NCBI GenBank assembly: GCA_026120185.1
Contig: JANUWF010001220.1
Span: 1,302,001-1,366,000 of the forward strand
Direction: 5' to 3'
Source: Voacanga thouarsii
Taxonomy: Eukaryota > Streptophyta > Magnoliopsida > Gentianales > Apocynaceae
DNA: 64,000 bases
The stretch's first letter is position 1. The number at the start of each line of letters is the position of its first letter. This document shows, piece after piece, positions 34,622-46,527 of this stretch. The notes below the pieces were generated by a model that was not told the origin of the DNA, ran no database searches, and worked only from the letters and a program-made list of their open reading frames with translations. The position numbers and the translations under genes were made by a program.

Positions 34622-35934
34622 GGATTTATTTTTAGTTTATTTTTCTTGTCTTGTCGTTTATTTTAATTATGTTTTCCTTTTCTATGTTTATGTTTTATGT
34701 TCTTGTTGTTCGTGTATTTTATTTAGGTATAATTTCCTCAATGACTCTTTGTGGTGGATTTACATGTGTTGGAACTAATTCATCATGGAAGTATTTTCTT
34801 TTCTCTATTCCTCCTCTTTATTTATTTTGGTCCCTTGGCTTTGCTTTCATTATTATATTTTTTGCCATTAAGGATAATGTCCAGTTTAAGTATGGGGGAG
34901 AATTTAGCCTTGACGATTTTTTCCATATACACACATTTTTATATGCACAGTTTTGGGCTAAAATTCACAAATTCAAAATTTTTTGTGGTTTTCATTACCT
35001 TAGCAATGTTATAATTATCTTTCTTATTTGGATATGAGTTTTGTCATTCCCTTGGTGGATTTTTTATTAACAATAAAATTGGTTTATTGGATGGGATATG
35101 TTAAGACTTGAGAATTTGGGTTAATCTCGTTTATGCATTAGTGTTTGAGTATTATTTCATTCATCTAGTTTGAATGTGGAGAAATTGGTTGGCTAACTCT
35201 TGTATTATGTATTTAAACTTTGCCTAACTTTGAATTGTGATTAGGAATGTGAGGAGAAAGAATATCTTTGAGTGGAAAGATGGTGAAAAAAAATTGATTG
35301 TGAGTTGAAAACTAAGAAAAATGAGTTGATTGTTGTTTCATCTTTGAAGGTGAGAAAATATTTTTGCTTGTTTGTGGGGGCCAATACGGATAGTGAAAAG
35401 AAATCTACTTTCTTAAGACTATTAATTCCCGAAAGCAAAAGAAAGAAAGAAAGATTGTTGAAAAAAATAATGAATGATGACTATAAGGGGGCCAATATGA
35501 TGTATAAAGAGAAATATATTCACTTGAGGCTATCAATTCCCAAAGTCATTGAAAAAATTGAGAAAAAAAAGTTGGAGTGCTTTCCTTAAATCATGACTTG
35601 AGTTGTGCAATTTTTGAATTTATAATGCTTGAGTTGGTAGATAACTTGACTTGTATGATTCATGTTATTCATGTTTTTGTTTGAAGGGTGGAATAATATT
35701 TTTAGACTAGAGTATAAACTTGTTTAATTTGACTTTGAGGGCCTTGATATGTCTTGTTTAGTACTTTACTTCGTGAATGTTTTCAAAGGATTGAAATAAT
35801 GGCAATGACATATCTAGGATTTGAAAGGCAATTGTGGTTTTGTTCTAAGTGAACTTTTTGAAATATTGTCTCGCTTTTCCTTATTTTAAAGGGCTTTTCT
35901 TGAGGACAAACAAAAGTTCAAGTGTGGAAAAATG
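34622..35934 (+). other. Element B 3' untranslated interior and polypurine tract
   Basis: Contains the shared motif CAGTTTAAGTATGGGGGAG (about 34882-34900), then AT-rich sequence with purine-rich stretches (35250-35590). It ends in the tract AAGTGTGGAAAAA (about 35920-35932) before the 3' LTR. Short frames here (for example 35305-35589) are lysine-rich and unsupported. Confidence 0.7.
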
Positions 35935-37309
35935 TGATAAGGGAAAAATTCATCAATATTTTTCTAGTTATTTGTAGATATTTTATGATACATTTAGTAC
36001 AATAACTAGGTATATTCCTTCATGTTTGATACTTTACCATAGGAAAGGTGTTTTGGCTTTTTATTGCAGAAAACGACAAAACCAAAACATTTCATCGCCA
36101 TTAAAGCACGGTAGCCTCTGGCTGTGTCCCACGAAGCTGGCGCTGACCCATTTTGGAGAATCAAGAGAATTTCTGGAAAAAAAAAAAAAACAGAGCACAA
36201 CCGAGCCAACTAGAGCACGACCGGCGCTAGTGCTGGCCCTAGACTGTCCAATGTCGACGAATTTTCCTTTCAAGCGCGAATTTGGTAATTTCTCAAGAGT
36301 TTTGGTATTTTTCAATCTCTACTCGGCCCAGAACTCTTAGGAAATAAATTTTAACCTCTTGAAAGCCTATTTAAACATGAAAAACACAAGACAAAAGTTT
36401 GAATCCAAGGATCAAAGTTGCCAATCACTCACAAGAAGAGGAGATTCATCATTTAAGGGACATTATTCAAGAAGGTTTTCAATGAGAAGAAGAAGGGATT
36501 GTCTATGAATTCTTTCTTTTACCTTTATTTTAATTTTCTAGAATAATGATGTAATTAATGTTTTTATTATAATTTGACATTATTTTTTGGGATTCATGAT
36601 TTCTTGAGTTAATTTAGACTTTTTTATCGAAGTTGATTGATTGATTTTGTTGTTAGCTTGCTTGAAAAATGGGTTGATAATGACTTCAACTAATTAATTT
36701 CATATTTATTATCTCTTGATTTGCTTGAAAAATGGATTAATTGTTAAGAACTTGGGTAATCAAAGGTTAGTTGATAATTGCTAAAATATGGATTCATTGA
36801 CTAATTTCATACTTTAAATCACCTAAAATATAGGAGTTTATATGAGGGTTGATTTTATGTATCTTTTGGGTAAATTGGTTGAGATAAAATATGTTCACTA
36901 ATTTGACTAGAAGATAGTGATTCCATGGATTGCAAACGAAGTGAGTTTATTTTAAATCCTTCATGATACTAAGATAATAATTGAATGCGATATTCGCTAA
37001 GAGATTCATTGTCTTGTTTTCAAAAGTATTTGTTTAAATTGCATATTTTTACATCATTGAGTTGTATATATATTTCTTTATTTTTCTTTTTATGAGCTTA
37101 TCACTTTATTAGGTTGGTTAAACAATAAATGAAAAGTGATTAGTATGTATTTGCTCCCTTGAGGATCAATACTCATTAATTCCCTTTACTATACTTGCGA
37201 TAAGTATACTTGCTCGTATGTGTAATTTGGGATTAATGTTTTAATTAAAACTTAGCTAGGGATGGGTTTAAATTTAATGATTTTTATTTATCCAAAATTT
37301 ACGCATCCA
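35935..37309 (+). repeat. Element B 3' LTR (1,375 bp)
   Basis: TGATAAGGGA...ACGCATCCA. Aligns with the two segments of the 5' LTR and is uninterrupted at C's insertion point (CCATGGATTGC near 36932). GC-rich words such as CGACCGGCGC lie near 36218. Followed by ATAAC (37310-37314), the putative right target duplication. Confidence 0.86.
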
Positions 37310-37314
37310 ATAAC

Positions 37315-37878
37315 AATATCATAATATTCAAAAAGTGCAATTTAGCCCCAAAATTTTTAAACTTTCAAATTTTTAAAATATTAGCCAAATTAACCCAAAA
37401 TTTCAAGAAACATCGACGAAGTTGCCAACAACTTGAACAAAGAATATCACCAAACCACTCCCCCATACTTAAACTGGACAATGTCCTTATTAACAAAAAA
37501 TTAACACAAGAAAGCATCTCCAAAGGGACTAAAAATGATAAAGGAGATAGAAAGTTAAGCAATACTCCCCAGGTGCAATAATGCTCCAATAGATATTAAA
37601 ACTTAGAGAAGAATAGAAGAGCTTGTTCAAGAAATATTTATTCAAACCTACAAAACAACACACTCATAAAGCACAATGAAAACATTAACATAAAATAAAT
37701 AAAACAAATGACTTTAAAAAAAATCATAATAAAGTAAATAAAGAAAAATTCTCCCTCCCCCACATGTAAGCTAGAAAATATGTTCCTTATGGGAGATGGG
37801 AAAGATACCAAACAACTAAAGACCAAACTAGACAAAATAGCCAAGATCTAAAGAAAACCAAGGTAAAACCAAGACTCG
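37315..37878 (-). mobile_element. Element D interior, downstream fragment
   Basis: On the minus strand this matches element C around 22840-23180. A short frame at 37365-37589 (YCTWGVLLNFLSPL, VPLEMLSCVNFLL) parallels C's RYCTWEVLLKLSNPL, VPLEMISCVYFLP. The cassette TTTAAGTATGGGGGAG is present. The fragment is cut at the left by element B and at the right by the CACTA-like element. D's own 3' LTR is not found. Confidence 0.75.
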
Positions 37879-38160
37879 CACTACAAAAAAAAGTGGCTTT
37901 TGGTAACGCTTTTATTTGTAACATAGAAAAATCTGTGGTGCAACATTGGTTTTTACCACAGTTTTGAATTTTGTGGCATATAAATATTTTTTGTAATGTT
38001 TTATTTTGTCACGGCTACATTTCTGTAAGTAAAAGTTCTTTTTTTACCACAAATTTAAAATTTAAGTAGGTAAAAATAATTTTTTGCCATTGTGGGTAAA
38101 GAAATTTTATTACCTACAGTTTTACTAAATTGTGGAAAAAGTATTTTTTTTTTCTTATTT
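37879..38160. repeat. CACTA left terminal and subterminal repeats
   Basis: TIR at 37879-37890, then words like TTTACCACAG, TGTGGTGCAACA, TTGTGGCAT and TTGTGGAAAAA spaced through about 270 bases. Confidence 0.75.
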
Positions 38161-38302
38161 TATCAAATATTAAAAAATGTCAACATAAAATGGAAGCTTT
38201 CATTAGATACCATGATTGAGGTAATCGCTTATATTCAAGTAATTGTGTGTTTAAATCTTGATATAACTATTTTATTAATTTTTATATAGTTTTTTTGGAC
38301 CA

Positions 38303-41300
38303 ACTGCCTAGTTTTTTTGGATATTTTTCTAGATATTAAGCTAGATTATGTGCCAAAACATATCCAATTATCTTCAAATTTTGTCATAATACTCTTGTTA
38401 ATAATTTTAACCAAGATAATGGTTGGATCATTAATTTGATACGCTTATATTTGTAAATGCATTAGGTTTTAGATATTTTTCTAGATATTATGCTAGATAA
38501 TGTGTCAAAATATATCCGATTACCTTCAAAATTTTTGTCATAACACTTTTCGTATCAAATTTAACAAATCTAACAATTGGATCGTTAATTTGATACACCT
38601 ATATTTGTAAATGTGTTAGGTTTTGGATATTTTTCTAAATATTATACTAGATTATGTGCCAAATATATCTCATTACCTTCAAATTTTATTATAACACTTT
38701 TCTTAATAATTTTAACAAATCTAATAGTCGAATCGTTAATTTGATATGTCTATCATTGTAAATGCGTTAAGTTTTGGATATTTTTCTAGATATAATGCTA
38801 GATTATACACCAACATATATCCGATTACCTTCAAATTTTGTCATAATACTTTCTTAGTAATTTTAACAAATTAAACGGTTGGACTATTAATTTGATACGC
38901 CTATCTTTGTAAATGCGTTAGGTTTTGGATATTTTTTTTTAGATATTATACTAGATTATGTACCAAAATATATCCGATTACCTTCAAATCTGGTTATAAC
39001 ACTTTCTTAGTAATTTTAACAAATCTAATAGTTGAATCATTAATTTGATACGTCTATCTTTGTAAATACATTAGGTTTTGGATATTTTTCTAAATATTAT
39101 GCTACATTATGTGTCAAAATAATCTGATTATCTTCAAATCTTGTCATAACAATTTTCTTAACAATTTTAACAAATCTAACGATTTAATAGTTAATTTGAT
39201 ATGCCTACCATTGTAAATGCGTTAGGTTTTTGGATATTTTTCTAGATGTTATGCTATATTATGTGCTAAAATATATCCGATTGCCTTTAAATTTTTTCTT
39301 AACACTTTTCTTAATAATTTTAACAAATCTAACAGTTGGATCGTTAATTTGATATGACTATCGTTGTAAATGCATTAGATTGTTTATATTTTTCTAGAAA
39401 CTGTGATAGATTATATGCCAAAATATATTCGATTATCTTCAAATTTTGTCATAACACTTTTCCTAGTGATTTTAATAAATCTAATGGTTGGATCATTAAT
39501 TTGATATGTCTATCTTTGTAAATATATTAGGTTTTGATTTTTTTAAATAGATATTATACTAGATTATGTGTTAAAATATATCCAATTACTTTAAAATTTT
39601 GTCATAACACTTTTCCTAATAATTTTAAAAAATCTAACGGTTTGATCGTTAATTTAATACGTCAATATTTGTAAATGCGTTAGGTGTTGTATATTTTTCT
39701 AGATATTATGCTAGATAATGTATCAAAATGTATTAGATTATCTTCAAATTTTGTTATAGCATTTTTCTTAGCAATTTTAAGAACTCTAATTGTTGGATCG
39801 TTAATTAGATACGCCTATTTTTGCAAATGTATTAGGTTTTGGATACTTTTCTAAATATAATGCTAGATTATATGCTAAAATATATCCAATAACCTTCAAA
39901 TCTTATCATAACATTTTTCTTAACAAATTTATCAAATCTAACCGTTAGATCGTTAATCTGATATACTTCTCTTTATAAATGCTTAGGTTTTGGATATTTT
40001 TCTAAATATTATGCTAGACTATGTGCCAAAATATATTTGATTACCTTCAAATTTTGTTATAACACTTTTTTTTAGTTATTTTAACAAATCTAACGTTTGG
40101 ATCGTTAATTTGATACACCTATTTTTATAAACGTGTTAAGTTTGGATATTTTTCTAGATATTATACTAGATAATGTAACAAAATATATCAGATTACCTTC
40201 AAGTTTTGTCATAAAAATTTTTTTAGCAATTTTAACAAATCTAATGGTTGGATTATTAATTTAATACGCCTATCTTTGTAAATGCGTTAGATTTTGGATA
40301 TTTTTCTAAATATTATTTTAAATTATGTGCCAAAATATATTCGATTACCTTTAAATCCTGTCATAATACATTTCTTAGCAATTTTATAAAATCTAATGGT
40401 TGGATCGTTAATTCAATATGCCTCTCTTTATTAATGCATTCAGTTTTGGTTATTTTTCTAAATATTATACTAGAATACGTGCCAAAATATATTCAATTAT
40501 CTTCAAATTTTGTCATAATATTTTTCTTAATAATTTTAATAAATCTAACGGTTGGATCATTAATTTGATACGTCTATCTTTGTAAATGCATTAAGTTTTG
40601 GATATTTTTCTAAATATTATGGTAGATTATATGCTAAAATATATTCGACTATCTTCAACTCTTGCAATAACACTTTTCTTAGCAATTTTATCAAATCTAA
40701 TTGTTGGATTGTTAATTTGATATACCCCACTTTATAAATGCGTTTGGTTTTTGTTATTTTTCTAAATATTATGCTAAATTATGTGCCAAAATATTTTCGA
40801 TTACCTTCAAATTTTGTCATAATATTTTTTTTAGTAATTTTAACAAATTTAACTGTTGGATTGTTAATTTGATATGCCTATCTTTGTAAATGCGTTAGGT
40901 TTTAGATATTTTTCTAGATATTATGCTAGATTATTTGCCAAAATATGTCTGATTACCTTCAAATTTTGTCATAATATTTTTATTTACAATTTTAACAAAT
41001 CTAACGGTTAGATCGTTAATTTGATACGCCTATCTTTGTAAATGAGTTAGATTTTGAATATTTTTCTAGATACTATGGTAGATTATATGCCAAAATGTGT
41101 CCGATTACCTTCAATTTTTTTTCATAACATTTTTATTTGCAATTTTAACAAATCTAATAGTTGGATCATTAATTTGATACGCCTATGTTTGTAAATGTAT
41201 TAGGTTTTGAATATTTTTCTAAAAATATGCTAAATTATTTACTAAAATATATTCGATTACCTCCAAATTTTATCATAACACATTTCTTAACAATTTTAAC

Positions 41301-41335
41301 AAATCTAACAGTTGGATCGTTAATTTGATATGCAA
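38303..41335. repeat. Tandem repeat array, about 20 x ~152 bp
   Basis: A unit with landmarks GGATATTTTTCTAGATATTA, GATTACCTTCAAATTTTGTC and TCTAACGGTTGGATCGTTAA recurs at about 38310, 38468, 38620, 38771, 38925, 39076 and so on to about 41205. That is roughly 20 copies with period 150-158. Copies differ from one another by substitutions and small indels, and no two adjacent copies look identical. The unit is about 70-75% AT. It lies wholly inside the CACTA-like element. Confidence 0.93.
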
Positions 41336-41416
41336 ATATGTATTTAGTGTATATATATTAATATATATTCATATGCTATATTAATATGTGTGTGTGTGTA
41401 AATAGTATATTAATTA

Positions 41417-41447
<31 letters not shown>

Positions 41448-41680
41448 ATGTATGTATGTATGTATGTATGTATGTATGTATGTATATTAATACATGTATA
41501 TTTGTGTGTGTATATATATATGTATATATATATATTTATTTATTTATTAATATATTAAGAAAGTATGGTGTGTATATATATTTGTATATCTATATATATA
41601 TTTTTTATATGTATTTGGTGTATAAATATATTAATATATATATATATATATATATAATAGTATATTCATTACAAAAAAAA
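41336..41680. repeat. Compound microsatellite (GT)n/(GTAT)n/(AT)n
   Basis: Includes (GT)n near 41416-41431, (GTAT)n about 41430-41486, and several (AT)n runs to 41660. It directly abuts the tandem array. A frame of Tyr/Val/Ile repeats here is an artefact. Confidence 0.9.
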
Positions 41681-42060
41681 GAATTTTCTTAACACATTTT
41701 TTAATAATCTTTTTTAAAAATGTCATAATATAATATGACACTATATTTATTCTTATCATTATAATAAAATCAAATCCATATAATTTTATTAAGTTGGTTA
41801 AATTATTATAATATTATGACACTTTTCAAGTGTTTGGACAGGTAACATAATATAAAATGACATTTTTGTACTGTGAAGAAAGAAAAGGCGCGTCTTTCTA
41901 CACAGAAAAAATAGCAAGATTTTAAGGGAGATTTATTTTGTTAAATGACTGGGAAAAACCTCCATCTCGGTTGAAAACCCTCTGTGTTATTTTCTTCTCC
42001 TAAAAAACTCTCTATGTTTCTTCCTTTATGTTCATCTCTAAGCTCAAAATTTCTCAGCAA
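41681..42060. other. Unassigned CACTA interior
   Basis: AT-rich. From about 41940 the sequence becomes pyrimidine-rich like a 5' leader before the P5CR-like exon pieces, but no gene is recognised. Confidence 0.4.
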
Positions 42061-42462
42061 CACTGTTAACAGTATCGCTTGTGGTATTATCAATTTTGAG
42101 ACGCTGAAAATTCCTCCATTTTATTTTTATTTCTTATATCAATCTTCCCCTGTAAGTTAATGCCCACAACATTCAGTCTTCTTCGTCAAGAGATTTCTAC
42201 ACTCGTTTTCTGTTGTTCCATTCTTACTGCTCTTTCTAATTTCAGTTCGATTCCTTGATTTTACATTGTTTGTTTCACTATTCTTGTTGTTGTCAGTGTT
42301 AGGTAAACTAAAGTAGGAGATTGGAGGAGAATTTCGGAGTTTAATTGTTATGAACTTTTCAATATTGCAGTTAAACTTGTCGCATTAGAGTTAAGGCTGT
42401 TTCTTTCTGAGAAGCATCTTTTGGTGTCAGTTGTTGCTGGCATTAAATTGAAAGATCTACAG
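42061..42462 (+). pseudogene. Pyrroline-5-carboxylate reductase (P5CR) gene fragment
   Basis: P5CR makes proline from pyrroline-5-carboxylate with NAD(P)H. Only pieces are present. 42371-42462 reads KLVALELRLFLSEKHLL and LVSVVAGIKLKDLQ, matching the conserved plant P5CR segment around LVSVVAGIKLxDLQ. It is preceded by TTGCAG (acceptor-like) and followed by GTTTGT (donor-like), so it looks like one genuine exon. Near 42068-42106 SIACGIINFETL resembles the N-terminal SIARGVVxSGVL block. The exon between these and all downstream exons are missing. I infer a captured, intron-containing genomic fragment. Identification is from motif memory. Confidence 0.72.
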
Positions 42463-42567
42463 GTTTGTGCATCTTGTTCTTCATATCTGTGATTCCAAAA
42501 TAGCAACCGCTTTTTGAATATCGTTTCGGACCTTCTTAAACTTTTCAATTTATTTCTTTTTCCACAG

Positions 42568-42723
42568 AAGAAGAATCGAGAAGAGGCCACTAAAGTGAGC
42601 ACTTTTGTGTATACAGTCAAAGCTGAGGCTAAGGCTATTGTGGTCAAGTTCCCTCGGCATACAGATGAGAGCATGCCTTGTTTAAAGCTTGAACTTGATG
42701 AGATTGAAGAACAAAAATACTAA
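42568..42723 (+). pseudogene. Unrecognised exon-like fragment
   Basis: After an acceptor-like TTCCACAG an open frame of 51 codons runs to TAA at 42721-42723, with KAEAKAIVVKFPRHTDES and CLKLELDEIEEQKY. Composition is protein-like and less AT-rich than its surroundings. I do not recognise the family. It could be another captured terminal exon, or part of the same transcript as the P5CR fragment. Confidence 0.4.
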
Positions 42724-45614
42724 CCCCATTGTACTTTGGGAGGTTTCAAGAGTTTCTTCAAAAAATTATGCTTTTTTTAGGATTCTGTTTCTTTTTATTT
42801 GTTGAAATTCAACTATGTTACCTTCTCTTTGAATTGTTTGAAACTTTACATGTTGATTACGTTTTTTGTTTATTGGTGGATTGGAATTTTTTATATCCAT
42901 TACATTAGTATGGAGTGGATTATTTAAAAATTGCTGTGTTTTAGATGGATGAGAAGACAATTTCACATTCTAAACTTGTATTGCTTCTATTTTGCTTCTG
43001 ATTCCTAACCCACATGGAATCCTGTGTTAGATGTTTTACTTGGAGAAGTAGGGAAAATTATTCTATTTTTCCTAGTTTTCCCTATCTGGTTTAACAAAAT
43101 AGGGAATGGTTTGAACATTCTATAGAATAAATAAGTGTGATTTTTACTCTGTATCTGGTTTTGGTCTTGCTTAAATCCACAAATTCAGTTTACCAAGGCT
43201 ATAATGTTCTGATTTTAGTTTACAAAGTAGTAGTTTAAAAAACAAATGAAGGAAATTTTTAGTGTTCCTTTACTCCATGAAGAATTTTGCAGTTGACATA
43301 AGTTCAATGGACCCCTTAATTTTCATATTCTTGGGGACAATTTAATGAATATGTATGTCCTGGTGGAAGGTATCATTCTCCAATCAAATTGATTGGTAAC
43401 TAGAAGTCCATGCTTTATATTTTCGTTTCTATTCAGCTAGGCTTCGCAAAAGGAAATTGTTCAAACCACCATCCCGAAAACATGAGTGGTGCTGAAATCT
43501 CTTGTCAATTTGTATACTATATATATATTTAGTCATGGGCTACATTTATCATGCAAATTTACTTCCACTATTGACTTCTCTGAAGAGAAAGGGGAGAGAA
43601 TTAATGGAATATCTTGTAATGAGCTGTAAGTTTAAGGTAGGCACTATGGATGAAAAGTAGGAGGAGAAATTTAAATGGGATTGATGATCATATAATTTCA
43701 GGAAACTTTGGAGCATGCTAAAGCTGACAGTTTAAAGTAAGTATATTAATTTTATATGCATATAAGTTAATAAAGAAGTCCTTTTCTGTGTATATTTTTA
43801 AGTTTGTTGTTGTATAGCTCATTTAATATGCAATGGATTTCTTTTAACTGTGTTACAAATATTAAAAAGAGGCTTGTTGATCCCAAATTTATCCTTTTAA
43901 AAACTAACCTCACAACTTGCAGATAAAGAGGGGCTTCATTTTTTTTTCTGCTTTTCTTCATTAAGAGGAAGGAGTTTTTATTTAATACAACTAATTTCTT
44001 GGTGATTGATTTAGTGAAAAAATCCTGCAAGTTCAGGGAAGTTTTTCTTTGAATGCATACATACATAGAAGAAATTCGAGGCTAGCTAGCTAATTAATGG
44101 AATCATCTATCTATAATCCATGCAGATTAATTAGTAAAGATTCAAGAAGACGACATGGCCAAGGTAACAAAGTACTAATCAATACTATGATCAAGTAAAT
44201 CCTTGCAATGAAAGGTGTGATCTTTGAGGTGTCAAATAGGGAAAGATTTTATGAAAGGGTAATTAGAACCAATTGTATAAGATAACTAAATTTTTAGGCA
44301 ATTGAGTTGCTTTTAGAACTTTTGCTATTGCAAAATTAGTGTGGAAGCCTCTACTCTCCCACTATTCTAAGCTAAGCACTTGGTGTTTCCATAATAATAT
44401 GGTCAGCTGATTTTTATTGCAATATATCAACTGCCGTTAGGATTTATACCGTGTCATCCTAAACGTTTGAATTTTTCTTGAGGAGGCCTTATGTTAAAGA
44501 TTTAGCAAGGAATTAGGCCCTAGATCTTCCATGGCATATTGTTAAAATCTATTATCAGATATTTATCTATCCTACAGTATTGTGTTGCAACTATACTGCT
44601 TATCTACTATATTATTTTCCTGTGAAGAGAAGAAAAGATCTCTATTTCGTTCCATTTGTAAGTCCTTGGTTCAGCTAATGGTGTATGGGCCTCTCATACT
44701 TCGCATGCAAACACTTACAATTTTTCTGTCTGTTAATGAATACATCAACATAAGCCAAGATAAACCAATATTATGTTCTTATTTATCCTAAGACGTGCTC
44801 ATGTATGGATCATAAGTCATTCTGCATGCCAGTAAAAAAGTGAAATAGCAGTTGATGGATGAAGATACTTTCGATTAATACTCATTAGAAGAATTGATCT
44901 CGTAGACTCTTGTACCATTTCCATTGGACATTTTGAGGTGGAATTCTCCTCCAGTAGACTTTCTAAATATCAATGTATTTCTCATAATTTTTTATATGCA
45001 CTTAAACTCATACAGCCACAGATAATGCTACTATGATAGAACTGCATCCAAGTACTGCTGCCACCCCTTCAATGACTGCAGAAAAGCTAAATGCCATGCC
45101 AATTCACAAGTACAACTATAATAGCCTAGTGAAGTACTCGATATCTGTTTTCCCCAATTTTTCTCTTCTAAAAATGATTTATTTTCTTGGTCTTTAGATT
45201 TTATTTGCCTGTCATTATACAACTTTATTAATGTTGTGCTGTAAAAAGCAGGATCAGTTCAATAGCAGTCTTTTTTCTGCTAATTGACTCATTAGACAAT
45301 ACGAAAAATGAAACACATTGACTAGCAATTAAAATTTGCTAAATAATGTGTGCATGAGGTTAAATGTATAGAGGCATATTTGTGGCCCCTCATTTGTTCC
45401 ACCAAAAAGGAAAGTGATCACAGCCTCACAAGATTGTTGTATGCTAAAGAGCATATTGTGTCTTATGTGATGTGTGGCTTCAAAGATTAGACAACTGTAA
45501 TTATATATAAATTCAAGCTGTTTGGTTGGTACTAAAATTGGAATTTGGCTGGTTTTATAATTTCTTGATATTGTATTATTTTTTCAACTTTTGATAATAA
45601 TCTGATAAAAAAAA
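42724..45614. other. Unassigned CACTA interior
   Basis: AT-rich sequence with stray short frames on both strands. No domain, repeat or RNA gene recognised. Base composition and T-runs are intron- or UTR-like, consistent with captured genomic DNA. Confidence 0.45.
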
Positions 45615-46088
45615 ATGGTCCTTTTGGAACCAAGATGTATCTCCATGCCATTTGGACTGTGGCTTCAAGGAGTGAAAGAACTGGGAGCTTAAATTAGATC
45701 TTTTTCAAAATTTAGGATTTTCAAAAGAAGAGATTATATCTATGTTCTGGAGAAGACCACAGGTATTTGCAATTTCTAGTAGGAAATTAAGAATGTGGTA
45801 GATGTTCTTCTTAAAACAGGGAAGTGTGAGCTCTCTTATGTCTTTAATCATCCTGAAGTTCTCATCTGCAGTATGGAAAAGAGGCTTGTACCAAGGCATA
45901 AAGTCATAGATATTTTGGAAAGTAGGAATTTGTTTAAGAAAAGACCTAGTGTTTCAACAATATATAAGTGCTCCAACCAGATTTTCTTTGAAAAATTTGT
46001 TTTTCCTTATTTAGATGAAGTTAGTGAGCTTACCATTGAGGGTGCATGGACAAAGAAGATTCACAACTTTAATGTTAGAGATCTTTGA
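45615..46088 (+). pseudogene. mTERF family gene fragment (3' end)
   Basis: mTERF proteins are organelle-targeted nucleic-acid-binding helical-repeat proteins that affect mitochondrial or plastid transcription and splicing. This piece encodes the last repeats. First comes KMYLHAIWTVASRSERTG (about 45630-45690), then LGFSKEEIISMFWRRPQVF (about 45712-45770). After a frame change come NVVDVLLKTGKCELSYVF and MEKRLVPRHKVIDIL, then IFFEKFVFPYLDEVSEL near the end. The final open frame runs 45795-46088. The mTERF pattern 'LGFS-EEI...R-P' and 'EKRL-PR-KV' is clear. Two frameshifts and absence of the N-terminal half make it a fragment, captured inside the CACTA-like element. Confidence 0.85.
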
Positions 46089-46482
46089 AAGCAGAATGAG
46101 AATTTTGTTTTATGAATGAGCACTAAATTTTAGCATCTCTGGTCCGACAAATTTGATGCCTGTAAGTTGTGGCGACTGATTGGTCAAACCTCATCTTCCA
46201 GCAGCCATTAATTAGTGCCTCTAGCACTTGATGTGAAGTTTGTTTTTTGCAGCTTTTTAATAATATTGAAAATATTGTGAGCTATATTATTTCCATATTT
46301 GCCATTTAACGTGTCAGTTAATTTAATGTTAATCTTTTTATGATGTAAGTAACTTTGGTACTTTAACTTTCCTGTTTACTTGTTGTAGCTTGCAATATTT
46401 TTGCAATAGCTGTTTTTACTCTTTTGCAACCTCAAACATTTGACTCATAAGGTGCAAAGAAAGAATAAAGGTATATATCCTG

Positions 46483-46527
<45 letters not shown>

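Larger units (their letters stand above)
18884..37309 (+). mobile_element. Athila-like gypsy element B, with nested element C
   Basis: LTRs start TGATAAGG at 18884 and 35935. The 5' LTR ends GCATCA at 26602 and the 3' LTR ends GCATCCA at 37309. Flanks ATTAC and ATAAC differ by one base. About 6.3 kb of the span is the younger element C, inserted in B's 5' LTR. Without C, B is about 12.1 kb. Its interior contains gag remnants and two consecutive copies of protease-RT-RNase H-integrase in gypsy order. All frames are broken. Confidence 0.85.

Noticed and set aside
38303..41335. Possible CRISPR-like or centromeric repeat
   Set aside because: Direct tandem units without spacers in a plant nuclear context rule out CRISPR. 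Confinement within CACTA ends argues against a centromeric array.
41420..41692. 90-codon frame of Tyr/Val/Ile repeats
   Set aside because: Translation of (GTAT)n and (AT)n microsatellites.
43767..45222. Short frames on both strands in the CACTA interior
   Set aside because: Each under 100 codons, AT-driven, no recognisable motif, no splice-site support.
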